Assembly: GCA_946902875.1 (NCBI GenBank)
Contig: OX336343.1
Span: forward strand, 10,909,361-10,973,360
Length of the DNA stretch: 64,000 bases
Origin: Nematopogon swammerdamellus
Lineage: Eukaryota > Arthropoda > Insecta > Lepidoptera > Adelidae
Direction of reading: 5' to 3'
This document shows, in pieces, positions 39,642 to 49,960 of the stretch. The position numbers and the translations under genes were made by a program. Positions within the stretch are counted from its first letter, which is position 1. Every line of letters begins with the position of its first letter. The notes under the pieces were generated by a model, which saw only the letters and a program-made list of their open reading frames with translations, searched no databases and was not told the DNA's origin.

Positions 39642-40774
39642 TGGGTCTGAGCAGCGAACGGAAGAAAATAGCTGCAGAACAAGCATATTTCACAAACCTT
39701 CGCGCAGACCCGACGACACCCCTGATGGTGGCGAAAGCTACAATAACATAAATTACCATCGCCAACCCCTGGTACCTTAGACGTGCTGACGCCAAACATC
39801 GTGGCCGAGATCGTGGCTTCTTGGCTGAGACCTATTAATGCCTTAACCCCAAAAAAATTAGATTAATCCTTCCTAGCATTAATCCATTATAGCAGCGTAG
39901 TCCTTCAACCGAACCAATTCGTCCGCTCCAATAATTTTGTCAATCAACTTTCCCAAGGCGTTTTCTCGAGGGAGCGTGGTGTTTAGAGGGGAAAAATAAA
40001 CGTTTTCCTGTTTATCAGCGACTCGGTTTGATGGAGGACGCTTGTTCAAGCCCCGGGGGGGCTGGATTTAGGTTACCTACCGAGGCGTGTACCTACTCTT
40101 GAGTAAACAAGTGGCCCTTGAAGACTAGTATCAAATCAAATAAAATAAAATATTCTTATTATTGTACACCATAAAAACATGGAATACAAAAGGTGAGTTT
40201 AATGCAATTGTAGCATTTTTTGCAAACTAACCTTTGAGATGTGGAGAAGCGCATAGGGCGGACAATGCAGCGCAAAAGTTAAGTGTGAAGAATAAAACTA
40301 TTAAATAAATGGACGCAAACATATACATATATACATACATAAAATAAATACTATAAGGTGCGTACATATATATTTATGTATAAATTACATATAATATACA
40401 ATTATATGTTATATTATAATAAAACAAACTAAATAGAAGTTGCAAGAATGTAATTATGTAAAATTAAATTTTGTTACTCATCACCGTCGGCATCTGATCA
40501 ATGTATTGTTTCTAACAATACATTGATGAGAACGGAAAATACAGTTTTCTTTTTGGGTAATCACAGCTAATGTAAAATTTTAACAACATTTTAAAAAGAT
40601 ATGAAATTTATTTAATTGATTACCAAAAGTTAATTTGTTTAGGGAACCTGACAGTTCTTGGCTAAATTACCTCTTGCACCCGTGATGTTAGCACATTTTA
40701 GGTAGATGCCATGTTCCTGACGAAATTACTTGCTATATGAGTGAGTGCTTCTTTTCCACTAAGTATATAGAATT
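39642..40774. other. Unassigned; LINE-tail-like at 40.13-40.20 kb
   Basis: At about 40128-40200 the minus strand reads TTTTTATGGTGTACAATAAT and ends in ATTTTATTTTATTTGATTTG, a LINE 3' tail. CAATGTATTG near 40499-40530 is a small hairpin (CAATGTATTGTTTC/AACAATACATTG). The rest is AT-rich with nothing recognised. Confidence 0.4.
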
Positions 40775-41085
40775 ATATACACCATCTATATATATAGGTA
40801 ATGCAAATACGCAGAGTGGTCAGATTCTTAAGTATTCAACTTTATGCTGTAAATAATGAAGTTCTTTTGAGCTGTAGTATGGGTTAATTATTTGTAAGTG
40901 TCTATAATACTTATAAGGTAGGTACTAACAAAACACTGTGAATTGCGAAGTTTGTTTGTCAATTTTTCTTCGCATTGAAATAGAACTGCCTGAATTTTCG
41001 ACATATCCAAATTAGGTTATATAATATCCAAAGTAGGTTATCTACCTATGAATGGATGCAATTATATAATAAACAATAAACAATT
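40775..41085 (+). repeat. Family J repeat
   Basis: Same extent as the 15.4-kb copy with more changes (GCAGAGTGGTCAGATTCTTA; GTGAATTGCGAAGTTTGTTT), and ending AATAAACAATAAACAAT. A short internal duplication (CCAAATTAGGTTAT / CCAAAGTAGGTTAT) lies near the end. Confidence 0.7.
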
Positions 41086-41424
41086 GAACAGAAAATACGA
41101 ACCACCTTTCGCAGCCGTTTCGATTAATCTCATCGTTCTTTGGAGTCTGCATATACGAGTAATTTTTTTTTTATTATTGTCTCCGTCATAGTTTCATGAT
41201 GTCATGAAGTTAGTTTGGCGAGGTATTTGTAAACATCTACTAGCGAGTCTTATTCGCTCGCTACCGACTCATTTAAAAAGCAAATGATCCAGTAGAACTT
41301 TTGAATTCATCATCAATTAGAAAAATAAGCATGCGAGTCTGGGATAAACTCAAACCACTAAGGAAATACCTAGGTAAGTAGGGAAATTTTCCTGTTACAT
41401 AGATTTGTTTTATTGAATGCTCAT

Positions 41425-41505
41425 ATTTTGGCGCCGGGACACCCATAAGGTGTCTAACGACGCCACGCCCATGGACATTTGGTCGTACGCTGGGTTTATT
41501 TCAGT
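41425..41505 (-). repeat. LINE-D 3' fragment
   Basis: CGGGACACCCATAAGGTGTC then TAACGACGCCACGCCCATGG: 3' UTR-side piece only. Confidence 0.5.
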
Positions 41506-41587
41506 AGAACCTGAATGGAATACACCCTATCCAGTTACTATACTAGGTTATCCTGACTAAAGACTTACGGACTTAGAGGAAGTATGA

Positions 41588-42365
41588 AAAAAAAAAACCA
41601 GACAAAACGCGAGTCGGACTGTTTCACCGAGGATTCCGCACCACTGCGTAATTGATCGGTTTTTATTTTGTAGTTTACTTTGGAGTTTATTAAAACTATT
41701 TCTTATTTTTTTATTTTGTTTCATTGAGAACAAATATTGAATCCTTCATATCCTCCCTCGCGTCATCTATCGGTGATCATTTTCATACCTTTCGGTTCAT
41801 ACTTTTATAGTTAAAATGTTAGATAAATGATAATTCGGTAGATTCGGCGCTGGATCTTTCACATATTATGATAAAGTTCCTCCTTCCTTATATTATATTT
41901 TACATTCCCACACTAAAGTGTTTTGCTAATACACTTTTGGACCGTCAGGCATTGGTGCAGTTGAAATATAAAAAAAAAATATTTATTATATGACATAACT
42001 ACAAATCAATTTTCGGAGTTTTCCTTTACTTGTGCTGTGAGACCTTGCTTCATGCCAAATTTTATTACTCTAGGTCTAGGTCAACCCTATACGTTATTTG
42101 ACTTAGTTTGCGAGTATTAAAATTTACCATAAATGGCCGTATCTTTTGATTGCGTTGACTTAGAAGCTAAAATTTTTTACACCTCCGAGGAAACGTAGAC
42201 CTTAGTATTTTATATTATTATTTTAATCTTTATAACTCTACCCGTTCCTGAGAAAAAGGGTCTTGACTCTTGACAGACAGACAGACAAACAAACAGACGG
42301 ACAACAAAGTGATCCTATAAGGGTTCCGTTTTTTCCTCCTTTGAGTTACGGAACCTTAAAAAAAT
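41588..42365 (+). mobile_element. Family F repeat, ~780 bp
   Basis: Begins AAAAAAAAAAACCAGACAAA then ACGCGAGTCGGACTG (decayed form of CCGGCCAAGTGCGAGTCG) and ends GTGATCCTATAAGGGTTCCG then TTTTTTCC and GGAACC. A (GACA)n tract with AGACGGAC precedes the end. This start and end pair is familiar from many lepidopteran genomes. No coding frame. The mechanism is unclear; I do not see terminal inverted repeats here. Confidence 0.6.
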
Positions 42366-43732
42366 ATTATAATACTCGTATAATTTTGTAAGATAAAATT
42401 CATTATATTTCAGAAAAGGGTGCAACATGATTATCCTATATAATAGAATAGATTAATATTTTGTACAAACTGAATTGAAAATTCGCCATTGAAGATGAAC
42501 AGCCTGAAAATATAAACAATGAGTGAAGTATTTAGCGAGATAAAAGCGCATTATATACAGTAAACATACTCACATTATTTCGTGGAAGTATCAACAGAAA
42601 CAGTCAACATTTAAACCAGTAGATTATCCAGAGATAAACACGTCAGGGTGAGACGAGGTGCACACTCGCGGAAGACTCACTTCACTTCAACTGAGCATTT
42701 TTTAATCACTTTGAAAGCTAAAAGCATTTTAAAATGTTATTCTGTATGGATAAGATTTTGTGTTTGTGTTGTGAAAATGTAAACATGTTCTGTTTACATT
42801 TTCAAAAGTTTATATGTTTTATTCACATGTATTTGGATCTTATTTTAGAACAAAATAAGTATATATTTTTTTATATTACGCTGGTTAGAGTATTATTTTT
42901 ATTTATAAGTATATTTCTGTTTTATTTTTCTTGCAAGATATTTAAAATGAAAACCGTAATATGATTCGGCCTTGTGTTAATATGTTTCAAGAATGTCTAT
43001 GGATTAGGATGAAAAATAAAAACTTTACAAATTTTCAATTTTGTTTTTTTTTTAATTCAAAATTGTCTCCGTTATAGAAATTTGTCTAAAGCATTCACCC
43101 TCACGCTGCACGTGACCAAAAATCAAAGTTATTTACACTTCGCAACCAAGTTCAAAATCGTCTTTATTCACGGGCTTATCCCGCAATCACGTCCAATTGA
43201 GTTTAAATTAAAAGATTCAAACAACTAATTGGCAATACAACGGCAGGAAATTGGCGCGAACTCAGCTGTCACAAGCGCTGCGACCGTCGCGACCTCTACG
43301 CGGGACGACTGGAACCTGACTGAACTTTTTGAACGTGGATGGAACGACGCGGGCTGAGATCTGCGATACGATATAGCGGGAGGTGTAACCAGACACGGGG
43401 TGCCAAAGAGGACACCTACACGTTCCAGACGCTCAGTTACTAGACATTCTAGAATGCCTATTTAATTTGTAAACTAAATACGAAAATACCTAGTGACAGA
43501 CGTAAAGTAAACGGTCACTATTCCAACATTTTAAACAACGGATATTTTAGGATGGGATAATCTATGTAATCATTGCGCACCTCTGAATCTGTGACTCAGT
43601 AAACAAATGGGTTTGTTGCCAAATCAACTTGCAGATATATACCTAGTAAACAATTACGATATTGACATTCAGCAGAAATAATTGACAAGGGCGTAAAAGC
43701 TATTCTGTGGTACAAGGGCCATTTATTTTTAT
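42366..43732. other. Unassigned, AT-rich; GC-richer 43.24-43.43 kb
   Basis: A 76-codon AT-rich hydrophobic frame at 42734-42964 (plus) looks like chance. The GC-richer patch at 43.24-43.43 kb has no recognisable exon. Confidence 0.35.
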
Positions 43733-44120
43733 TATTTAAACCAACATGGGTGGCTGTGCCGAGAGACCGATGATGGTGCAGTCGACAGAGCCAAAATCAC
43801 CTCTCCTCACGAAACCACGCTCAGTTAGGCGCCGCATGCCAGCAGATTTGCGGACTGTTGCTAGGCTGTCTAGCCAGATGATGCGACGTTTGAAGACACC
43901 CAGGTTAAAGGATTTAGAAAACACACTCGCCGGATGACAGTACCACACCCTAGCGGTGCGACAAAGAAATGATTTAGAGAACCGGTGGGTTCTCAAAAGA
44001 CCAATGTCAACAACAAATAAGAGTGCAGAGTTTCTCTGCGACGAGTCATACGGAGATAGGACGGGTAGCTAAGTAAGTTAAGGGATTCTAGTTCCACAGA
44101 GCAGTATACGGAACAGTGTG
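43733..44120 (-). pseudogene. LINE-C ORF2 C-terminus and 3' end
   Basis: On the minus strand the frame reads RTHRFSKSFLCRTARVWYCH then PASVFSKSFNLGVFKRRI. This is the 'SFxxRTARVWNxLPxSVFxxxFNLGxFKRR' ending of many insect LINEs, with the W-N-x-L-P core mutated to WYCHP. It continues through ERGFVRRGDFG to SAQPPMLV and a stop at about 43736. Upstream (44000-44120) the same strand is LINE-like but frame-broken. Its last 40 bases resemble the end of SINE-B. Confidence 0.75.
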
Positions 44121-44254
44121 GAGGTTGTGTATAGAAAACGTATTTTTAATTTATCTAAAACTGTAGGTAAAATTTTTCTCCGTTTTGCTGTGTGTATAAA
44201 ATCTTAAATTGTTTATTTCGTAAAATAATATTTTAACAATGTTATATCGATTTA

Positions 44255-44760
44255 GCCCCCCGACGAACGAGGAGGGGTGTTATTATAAGTTTGACGCCTC
44301 TGTCTGTCTGGCATCGTAGCTCCCAAACGAATGGGCCGATTTGCATTCAGTTATTTTTATTAGAAAGCTGTTCACCCATACGGGGATAATTCATAGCTAT
44401 GTTTGATGAAGATCCGCTCAGCCGATTCGAAGATCATCGGCACTTTTCCTAATTGGTGAAGGGATCTCTGCTGTAAAATGGAAATTTATTACACTTTCAC
44501 TCGTCGCCTGTAAGCAAATAAACGGAAATAATTACAACATTAATGTATATATGTAACTTCTAACCTAACCTAACTTAATAAAATTAATACAAGTTCAAAT
44601 TACGTCTCTTAAAAAGCTTGAAATAAAAATTCTATTAATTTAAAAAACCTTTAAGTACACCGCTAAGTACAAAAAATTTTACTCGGTCCCCGACGCCTTT
44701 AATGAACTAAGCGGAAGTGTTTTTGATGAGTTGGGTTTATTTTTTATTTTTTTCTTACCT
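44255..44760 (+). repeat. Family N repeat copy 3, decayed
   Basis: CCCCCCGACGAACGAGGAGG, GTTATTATAAGTTTGACGCC, TCTGTCTGGCATCGTAGCTC and CCAAACGAATGGGCCGATTT follow the order of copies 1 and 2, but the (GT)n tract is gone and the foldback is barely recognisable (CCGCTAAGTAC near 44661, GACGCCTTTAATGAACTAAG near 44690). Confidence 0.6.
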
Positions 44761-44859
44761 AGTCGCGGAGGATTAGAGAAATCTAGTCTAAGGAAGACCC
44801 CGGCATAAAAAGATATACCTACTTATAAACCTTTTTTTTTTTTCAATTACTTATTACTT

Positions 44860-45130
44860 TCTTCACACAACGTATAGCGCTGGAGATTCAGAGAGGCAAC
44901 TGTGCAAGTGTCCTAGGTCTAGGTCTAGTACTTTACCGCAGGGGACTTGGCAGAACTGGAGGAGATTTACCTTCGTTCCTAGCGCTCCCACCGCACCCCC
45001 GACGCTCAACTGGGGCAACCCTCCTTTTCTTCATATGTTTAATTGTAATAGTTGTATTTAATATATATTTTATTTTATTATAATAAATTTTAATATAGTT
45101 AATTTGTAATATTTATTCCAATGGTCTTAT
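44860..45130 (+). other. Possible LINE 3' end
   Basis: A GC-richer 130 bases followed by a TTAATATATATTTTATTTTA-type 3' UTR resembles a decayed LINE terminus. No LINE motif survives, so this is only a suggestion. Confidence 0.25.
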
Positions 45131-45234
45131 TTTACTCACATAATACCTCCTTTGCCATAAATTCTAAAAATGTGAATATTTTCTTGTTTTGTGGTGTATT
45201 TTCCTAGAGAAAAAACCGCAAGACCTGGGGTACA

Positions 45235-45395
45235 TTAAGCCGCGTCTCATGCGCGTGTTTTTTCGAAACATTACACAAGAAACATTACACAAAAACATTT
45301 GTTTTCATACTAATGTGTATTGCCACGCCCCAATGTTTCGATGTTTCTGTGCAATGTTTCGAAAAAAAAAAACATTCGCAGGAGACCCGGCTTTA
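45235..45395. mobile_element. Foldback MITE 3, TTA-flanked
   Basis: TTAAGCCGCGTCTCATGCGC at the left matches the inverse of the right end (GCAGGAGACCCGGCTTTA). The pairing continues through TTTTTTCGAAACATTACAC and CAATGTTTCGAAAAAA. TTA at both ends fits a PIF/Harbinger-like target site. It resembles the ends at 15338 and 17196 in start and flank. Confidence 0.65.
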
Positions 45396-45622
45396 GAGGC
45401 AATATTGGACCATGATTAAAACATGTGGAAACCGTTCAGTTGCCTCAACGTATGTCAGGAGCCGCGGCGTTTCTGTCAAGCCATTCATCATAAACATATC
45501 GAAAGCACAGAATCTATTTTTTATTTCCTGATGGCCCCTATCTTAAGCGATTCGAATAGTCTGAGGTTTTCAGTTTTATTTTCACTCTCGTTTGATGTAG
45601 GTTTACATTAGATTAGGTATTT

Positions 45623-45885
45623 TTATGGAAACTGGCACGGTTGGCTACATACACACCACACGCCGTATCCCGACAATCGGGGTAAGCAGAGTACTCGGTG
45701 TTGTGCTACAAGTATTCTGGTTGGCTACATCACCTACTATATCCTTGATGTCAGCCCATAACACATTGGTGTACTAGGTGCCATGTCAGTGCTTCCCTTC
45801 GGTCGTGCCGACTACACTGAACTGAACGAAAAACCGCGAAAGACACTAACTATTTACATAGACCGACCGACGTTTCATTCAAGTG
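45623..45885 (-). repeat. SINE-A body and tail, with a nested insertion
   Basis: Inverted tail TTATGGAAACTGGCACGG and TTGGCTACAT, then 70 foreign bases, then TTGGCTACATCACCTACTAT and the inverted body to about 45885. The head is absent. Confidence 0.8.
45651..45720 (-). mobile_element. Family I tail inserted in SINE-A with 10-bp duplication
   Basis: ACACACCACACGCCGTATCC, CGACAATCGGGGTAAGCAGA and GTGTTGTGCTACAAG match the family I 3' end (59.16-59.23 kb). TTGGCTACAT is repeated exactly at 45641-45650 and 45721-45730. A heavily 5'-truncated insertion. Confidence 0.85.
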
Positions 45886-46057
45886 ATTTAGGTTAGGTTA
45901 GTTTAGGACGTCCCTCCTTAGAATAAATTACTACAATATTTATACTCACTTTGAATAATAATCTTTAATTGTAAATAAGTAATCACATAATTTTATCTTA
46001 ATTTAAAAGTGTAGAAAAGACTCGTCAAGATGATGAATGCATTATAAATCTAAAATA

Positions 46058-46215
46058 TTGTTTTAACACTAAGCGCGACATGTGGACCGTTCCACCCATA
46101 CAATACAAATTGCCAACTGTGCACATTCGGTTTGCGGGAGCTGGATGGAAGGACATGCCGCCGGCGCCGCCGCGCCACCGGCCCGAGGCCCCTCTTGAGA
46201 CTGACGTGGCGGGCT
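46058..46215 (-). repeat. LINE-D 3' fragment, diverged
   Basis: AAGCGCGACATGTGGACCGT then CACATTCGGTTTGCGGGAGC and GAGGCCCCTCTTGAGACTGA. A GC-rich CCGCCGGCGCCGCCGCGCCA stretch replaces the usual middle. Confidence 0.5.
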
Positions 46216-46417
46216 GAGTGTTCCCGAGTTTCGGTGTAGTAGTTAAATTACCTACAGTACAGAACCGATTTGATGCACATTTTTATTAAGACAATGGTGT
46301 AGGGATAAAATTTCTCCCTAGTTTAAATTACTAATGCAATATGTCTGTCTCTGTTGCACTTGCGCACCCCTGATTTAATAAGCTTAAAAAGTGGTATCTT
46401 TTTCTAGTACTTACTCC

Positions 46418-46622
46418 TTTTTTAGATTTCCGTATCCGGTACGGAAGCCTATTTTATTTTATTTTAGGAAATAACAACAAATAATAAAAAATAGGAAAAG
46501 TAAAAAATTAAGGGGGGCTCCCATACAAGAAACTAGTTTTTTTTAAATGTTTTTTTTTGTGTTGCGGGAAGCTCGTTGCGCGAGTCCAACTCGCACTTGG
46601 CCGGTTTTTTCGACATAATCGC
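46418..46622 (+). repeat. Family F2 repeat, 3' part
   Basis: TTCCGTATCCGGTACGGAAG, AAATAACAACAAATAATAAA, GGGGGGCTCCCATACAAGAA and the end GAGTCCAACTCGCACTTGGC then CGGTTTTTT, the classic end of this repeat type. Confidence 0.65.
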
Positions 46623-47017
46623 GGTCACGCGTTAGAACGGGATCGCCAAATCCACGTCTAACATCGGAAACTGACCTTTTAATGGCGATTATCTTAGAAA
46701 TACGAGTCCTAGAAAAAAATATTTAATGAGGTCTTGACGCTTTTTCAACGAAGAATGCTGTGGTGGTAAGCAAAATTAGATCTAACGGGGGCACCACCAG
46801 TATGAAGCGCTACAGCTTCAGTGGTTTTGCAAGTGTTCGATTAAATGTACGATAACAGTTCTAAAATTTTGTTTCCTTTGTCTAAATATTAATTACGTAT
46901 AATCACTTAAATAAGGGAATAATATATTTCGTAACTGCATTTTATATGACTTCATTTAATAGCTACATTCAATTTGAATTAACGGGCTTCGGTCTCTTCT
47001 TATTAGATGGTATTTTT
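46623..47017. other. Unassigned
   Basis: No supportable feature before element E copy 3. Confidence 0.35.
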
Positions 47018-48324
47018 AACCGACTTCCAAAAAAGGAGGAGGTTCTCAATTCGTCTGTATGTTTTTTTTTTTTTTATTTTTTTTTTATTTTTTTGTATGT
47101 TTGTAACACGATTTCTCCGTCAATTGAGGGCCGATTTAGAAAATTCTTTTTTTGTTAGTTAGGTCATACTTCCGAGGTGGTCCCATTTCAATTTTATCGA
47201 AATTGGTTCAGTGGTTTTCGAAAAATCAGCATAATACTATGGTGTGTGGTTACCTTCAGCAAAACTTGTGATGTGGTCGTTTTCGGCAATTTTCAGTTTG
47301 ATAAATTAGTATGGTGTGTGGTTACCTTCAGCAAAACATTTGTGATGTGGACTTATTCAGCAATTTGCAGTCTGGCACATATGGCGAATAATTCTGTACC
47401 ACTTCAATCGATTTCGATTATTCGATTTCGATTATTCTTTTTTATGTAATATTACTAAAAAGAATGAAATAAAAACTGCTTTAAAAAATATTAAACCGAT
47501 TTCCAAAAAACAAAAAAAAAAAAACTAAAAAGTATTAAATACCTAATATTTTGAAATTTTCTCTGTCCTGTTGAAATACATGAATCGATATACTAGTGAT
47601 ACATATTCGGACCCTTGTTTCATGAATATTCTAAATTTGAAATTTTTTATCTTTTCCGACCGGCGCTTAATTTATTATGGTACCTGGCCAGTACCTACTG
47701 TACCGAGTACCATCGAGCTGGTTTGATGATGGAGACAGAAGGTGGCCATAGGAACTCCTAAACTACACATGATAAACCCATCGTGTTTGGGCTCGTTGCA
47801 TTTGTCTTCACGAGAAATTTACTTTAGACCTAAAAGATTCTCAATTCGACGGTATGTTTTCTTTTTTTGGATGTTTGTTACGCGATTACTCCGTCAATTG
47901 TGGGCCGATTTTGAAAATTCTTTTTTTTTTATTTGAAAGGGGATAACCCTGAGGTTTTTGAAGTGAAAACTTCTTTAGCGGCTCTTGGCACTTTTTTAGG
48001 TGGGTAAAAATGTATAACTCGCGACATCGCGTCAGCGTCATTTTTAAAATGAAACCTTAAGTCATTGCGTTAAGGGTTAAGTTAGAGTGGCACGGGATCT
48101 GCCGGCACTCCCGGAGTGCAACTGTTAAGTAGGGTTCCGTAACACGTTTATGTCTGTCCATTCTACTAAGTTCTGCAAAATGAATGTAGGGTTCCGTAAC
48201 ATATGCATGTCTATCCGTTCTACTAAATTTTACAATTTTCAACCAAGGTCCTCCGACGGTTATTTTATAATAAAAGTAGGCTTCCGTAACACGTTTATGT
48301 CTGTCCATTCTACTAAGTTCTGAA

Positions 48325-48669
48325 ACATCACCTACAACGTCCGTGATGTCAGCCCATAACACCAGTGCCATGTCAGTGCTTCCCCCTTTGATCGTGCTGA
48401 CTACACTGAACTGGTCGGAAAACACAAACTATTTACATAGCCGTTTCGACCGACGTTTAATTCAGTGCGGTGGTACCAACCCGGGAAGGTTAAACCCTAC
48501 CACCAAGTAAGATTACGAGGGAAGGGACTTACAGTTTTACGAGGAATCCGAACCTTGGTCAGCCTCCAACGGTCAGCGGTCACCCATCTAAGTACTGACC
48601 GCACCCAGCGTTGCTTAAAATTCAATAGCGACAGTTGACTGTCTGCACCAATGAGCTATCGAAGCTGAC
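48325..48669 (-). repeat. SINE-A carried inside element E (copy 3)
   Basis: Same truncation and same 12-base body deletion as the 32.6-kb copy. The head ends GCACCAATGAGCTATCGAAG, with one A-box change from the 32.9-kb copy. Confidence 0.9.
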
Positions 48670-48819
48670 GTGGTCCTATTTTAATTGGGTCAAGATCGGA
48701 TTGGAAAGCGAGGCGGAATCGCGAGGCCGAAGGCCGAGCGATTCCGCCGAGTACATTAATAGCAAAAAATTACTAAAAAAAACTGTGAAATAAAAAAAAA
48801 GTTTTAAAAAACATAAAAC

Positions 48820-49141
48820 CGACTTCCTAAAAAAAGTAAAACTAAAAAACTATTTAAAATAAAAATATAAAAACCGCCTTCAAAAATATATGAAATAAAA
48901 ACCTAAAAAAAAAAACGAACCCTAGAGTTGAAGGCGGTGCTAAAGCAAGCAAAAATGATGCATGAAAGAAAACATGAGCGGATGATAATATCCTTTGTGA
49001 TTTGTGTAGCCTTTTTAGCACCGCATTCAACTCTAGGGTTCGTTTTTTTTTTTAGGTTTTTATTTCATATATTTTTGAAGGCGGTTTTTATATTTTTATT
49101 TTAAATAGTTTTTTAGTTCTACTTTTTTTAGGAAGTCGGTT
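48820..49141 (+). repeat. Foldback M, copy 3, single loop
   Basis: Shorter loop than copy 2. Paired changes in both arms (AAGTAAAACTAAAAAACTAT at the left, ATAGTTTTTTAGTTCTACTT at the right) suggest the arms correct one another. Confidence 0.75.
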
Positions 49142-49289
49142 TTATGTTTTTTAAAACAGTTTTTTGTAATTTGAGAACATGGTTACTCTTACAGCTTCTC
49201 CCTACAATGATTACGTTGACATAAAAGTATCTGTCGGCACGGTAGTTCAAAAAGCTTCTTCGTCCCGTCGTTGTCGTAGAAAATACATT

Positions 49290-49686
49290 TTTTTTTATGT
49301 TAACTGACACGCTTGACTACATCACCTATATACAAGTCCTACAACATCCGTGATGCCAGCCCATAATACAGGGTGAACTTGATGCCATGTCATCATGTCA
49401 TCAAGCCATGTCAGTGCTTCCCCTCATTTCATGTCGGCTCCACTGAACTGGACGGAAAACACGATTACATAGCCGATTCGACCAACGTTTCATTCAGTGC
49501 GGTGGTACCAACCCGGGTGGGATAAACCCTACCACCTAGTAAGGTTAGAAGGGAAGGGAGTTTTACGTGGAATCCGAACCACGGTCAGCCTCCAACGGTC
49601 GAGCGGTCACCCGTCCAAGTACTGACCGCGCTCATGGTTGCTTAGCAACAGTCGACCGACCGCACCACTGAGCTACCGAGGCTGAC
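49290..49686 (-). repeat. SINE-A, full length
   Basis: Inverted tail TTATGTTAACTGACACGCTT; the body has a small local duplication (CCATGTCATCATGTCATCAA); the inverted 5S-like part CACCCGTCCAAGTACTGACC and the A-box side CACCACTGAGCTACCGAGGC are well kept. Confidence 0.9.
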
Positions 49687-49799
49687 AAAAAGGCTAAGTT
49701 TTTATACCGGGTTTTTGGGGCTGGAGAGAATTGAGATTTTTTGACGCTTCACGCACGCAGCGCTCGCGTGTTACGTTGGCACATCAACCGTGAAGCCCT

Positions 49800-49960
49800 C
49801 CGACCTTTTTTATGATTCAGTACCTTAAAATGAGAAGACACGGAACCCTTATAGGATCAATCTCGTGTTTGTCTGTCCGTCTGTCACGCCTTATTTTCTT
49901 TGAATCTACTGGACGAAAAAAAGTTGAGATTTGGTACATATAGGTACATATATATAGAGT
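49800..49960 (-). repeat. Family F-type repeat end
   Basis: GGAACCCTTATAGGATCAAT, GTCTGTCCGTCTGTCACGCC and TACTGGACGAAAAAAAGTTG: inverse of the 62.6-kb copy. Confidence 0.55.

Larger units (their letters stand above)
47018..49141 (+). mobile_element. Element E, forward copy 3, solitary
   Basis: AACCGACTTCC at 47018 to GGAAGTCGGTT at 49131-49141, with the same internal order as 31276-33478. The few differences I could see are single bases (for example GTCTGACAC against GTCTGGCAC) and T-run lengths. It is not nested, so it shows that X to M is the mobile or duplicated unit. SINE-A lies at 48325-48669, minisatellite at about 48130-48320, foldback M at about 48820-49141. Confidence 0.85.

Noticed and set aside
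42734..42964. 76-codon hydrophobic membrane-protein frame
   Set aside because: Built from AT-rich codons (F, I, L, Y, K) in AT-rich DNA; it has no second support such as splice sites, conserved motifs or a 3' signal.
43736..43937. 63-codon plus frame opposite LINE-C
   Set aside because: It is the antisense shadow of the LINE-C C-terminus, which has the recognisable FKRR-type motif.
45888..45902. Interstitial telomere (TTAGG)n
   Set aside because: Fewer than three units (GGTTAGGTTAG); similar runs at 44.56 and 38.60 kb are equally short. Too short to separate from chance in AT-rich DNA.
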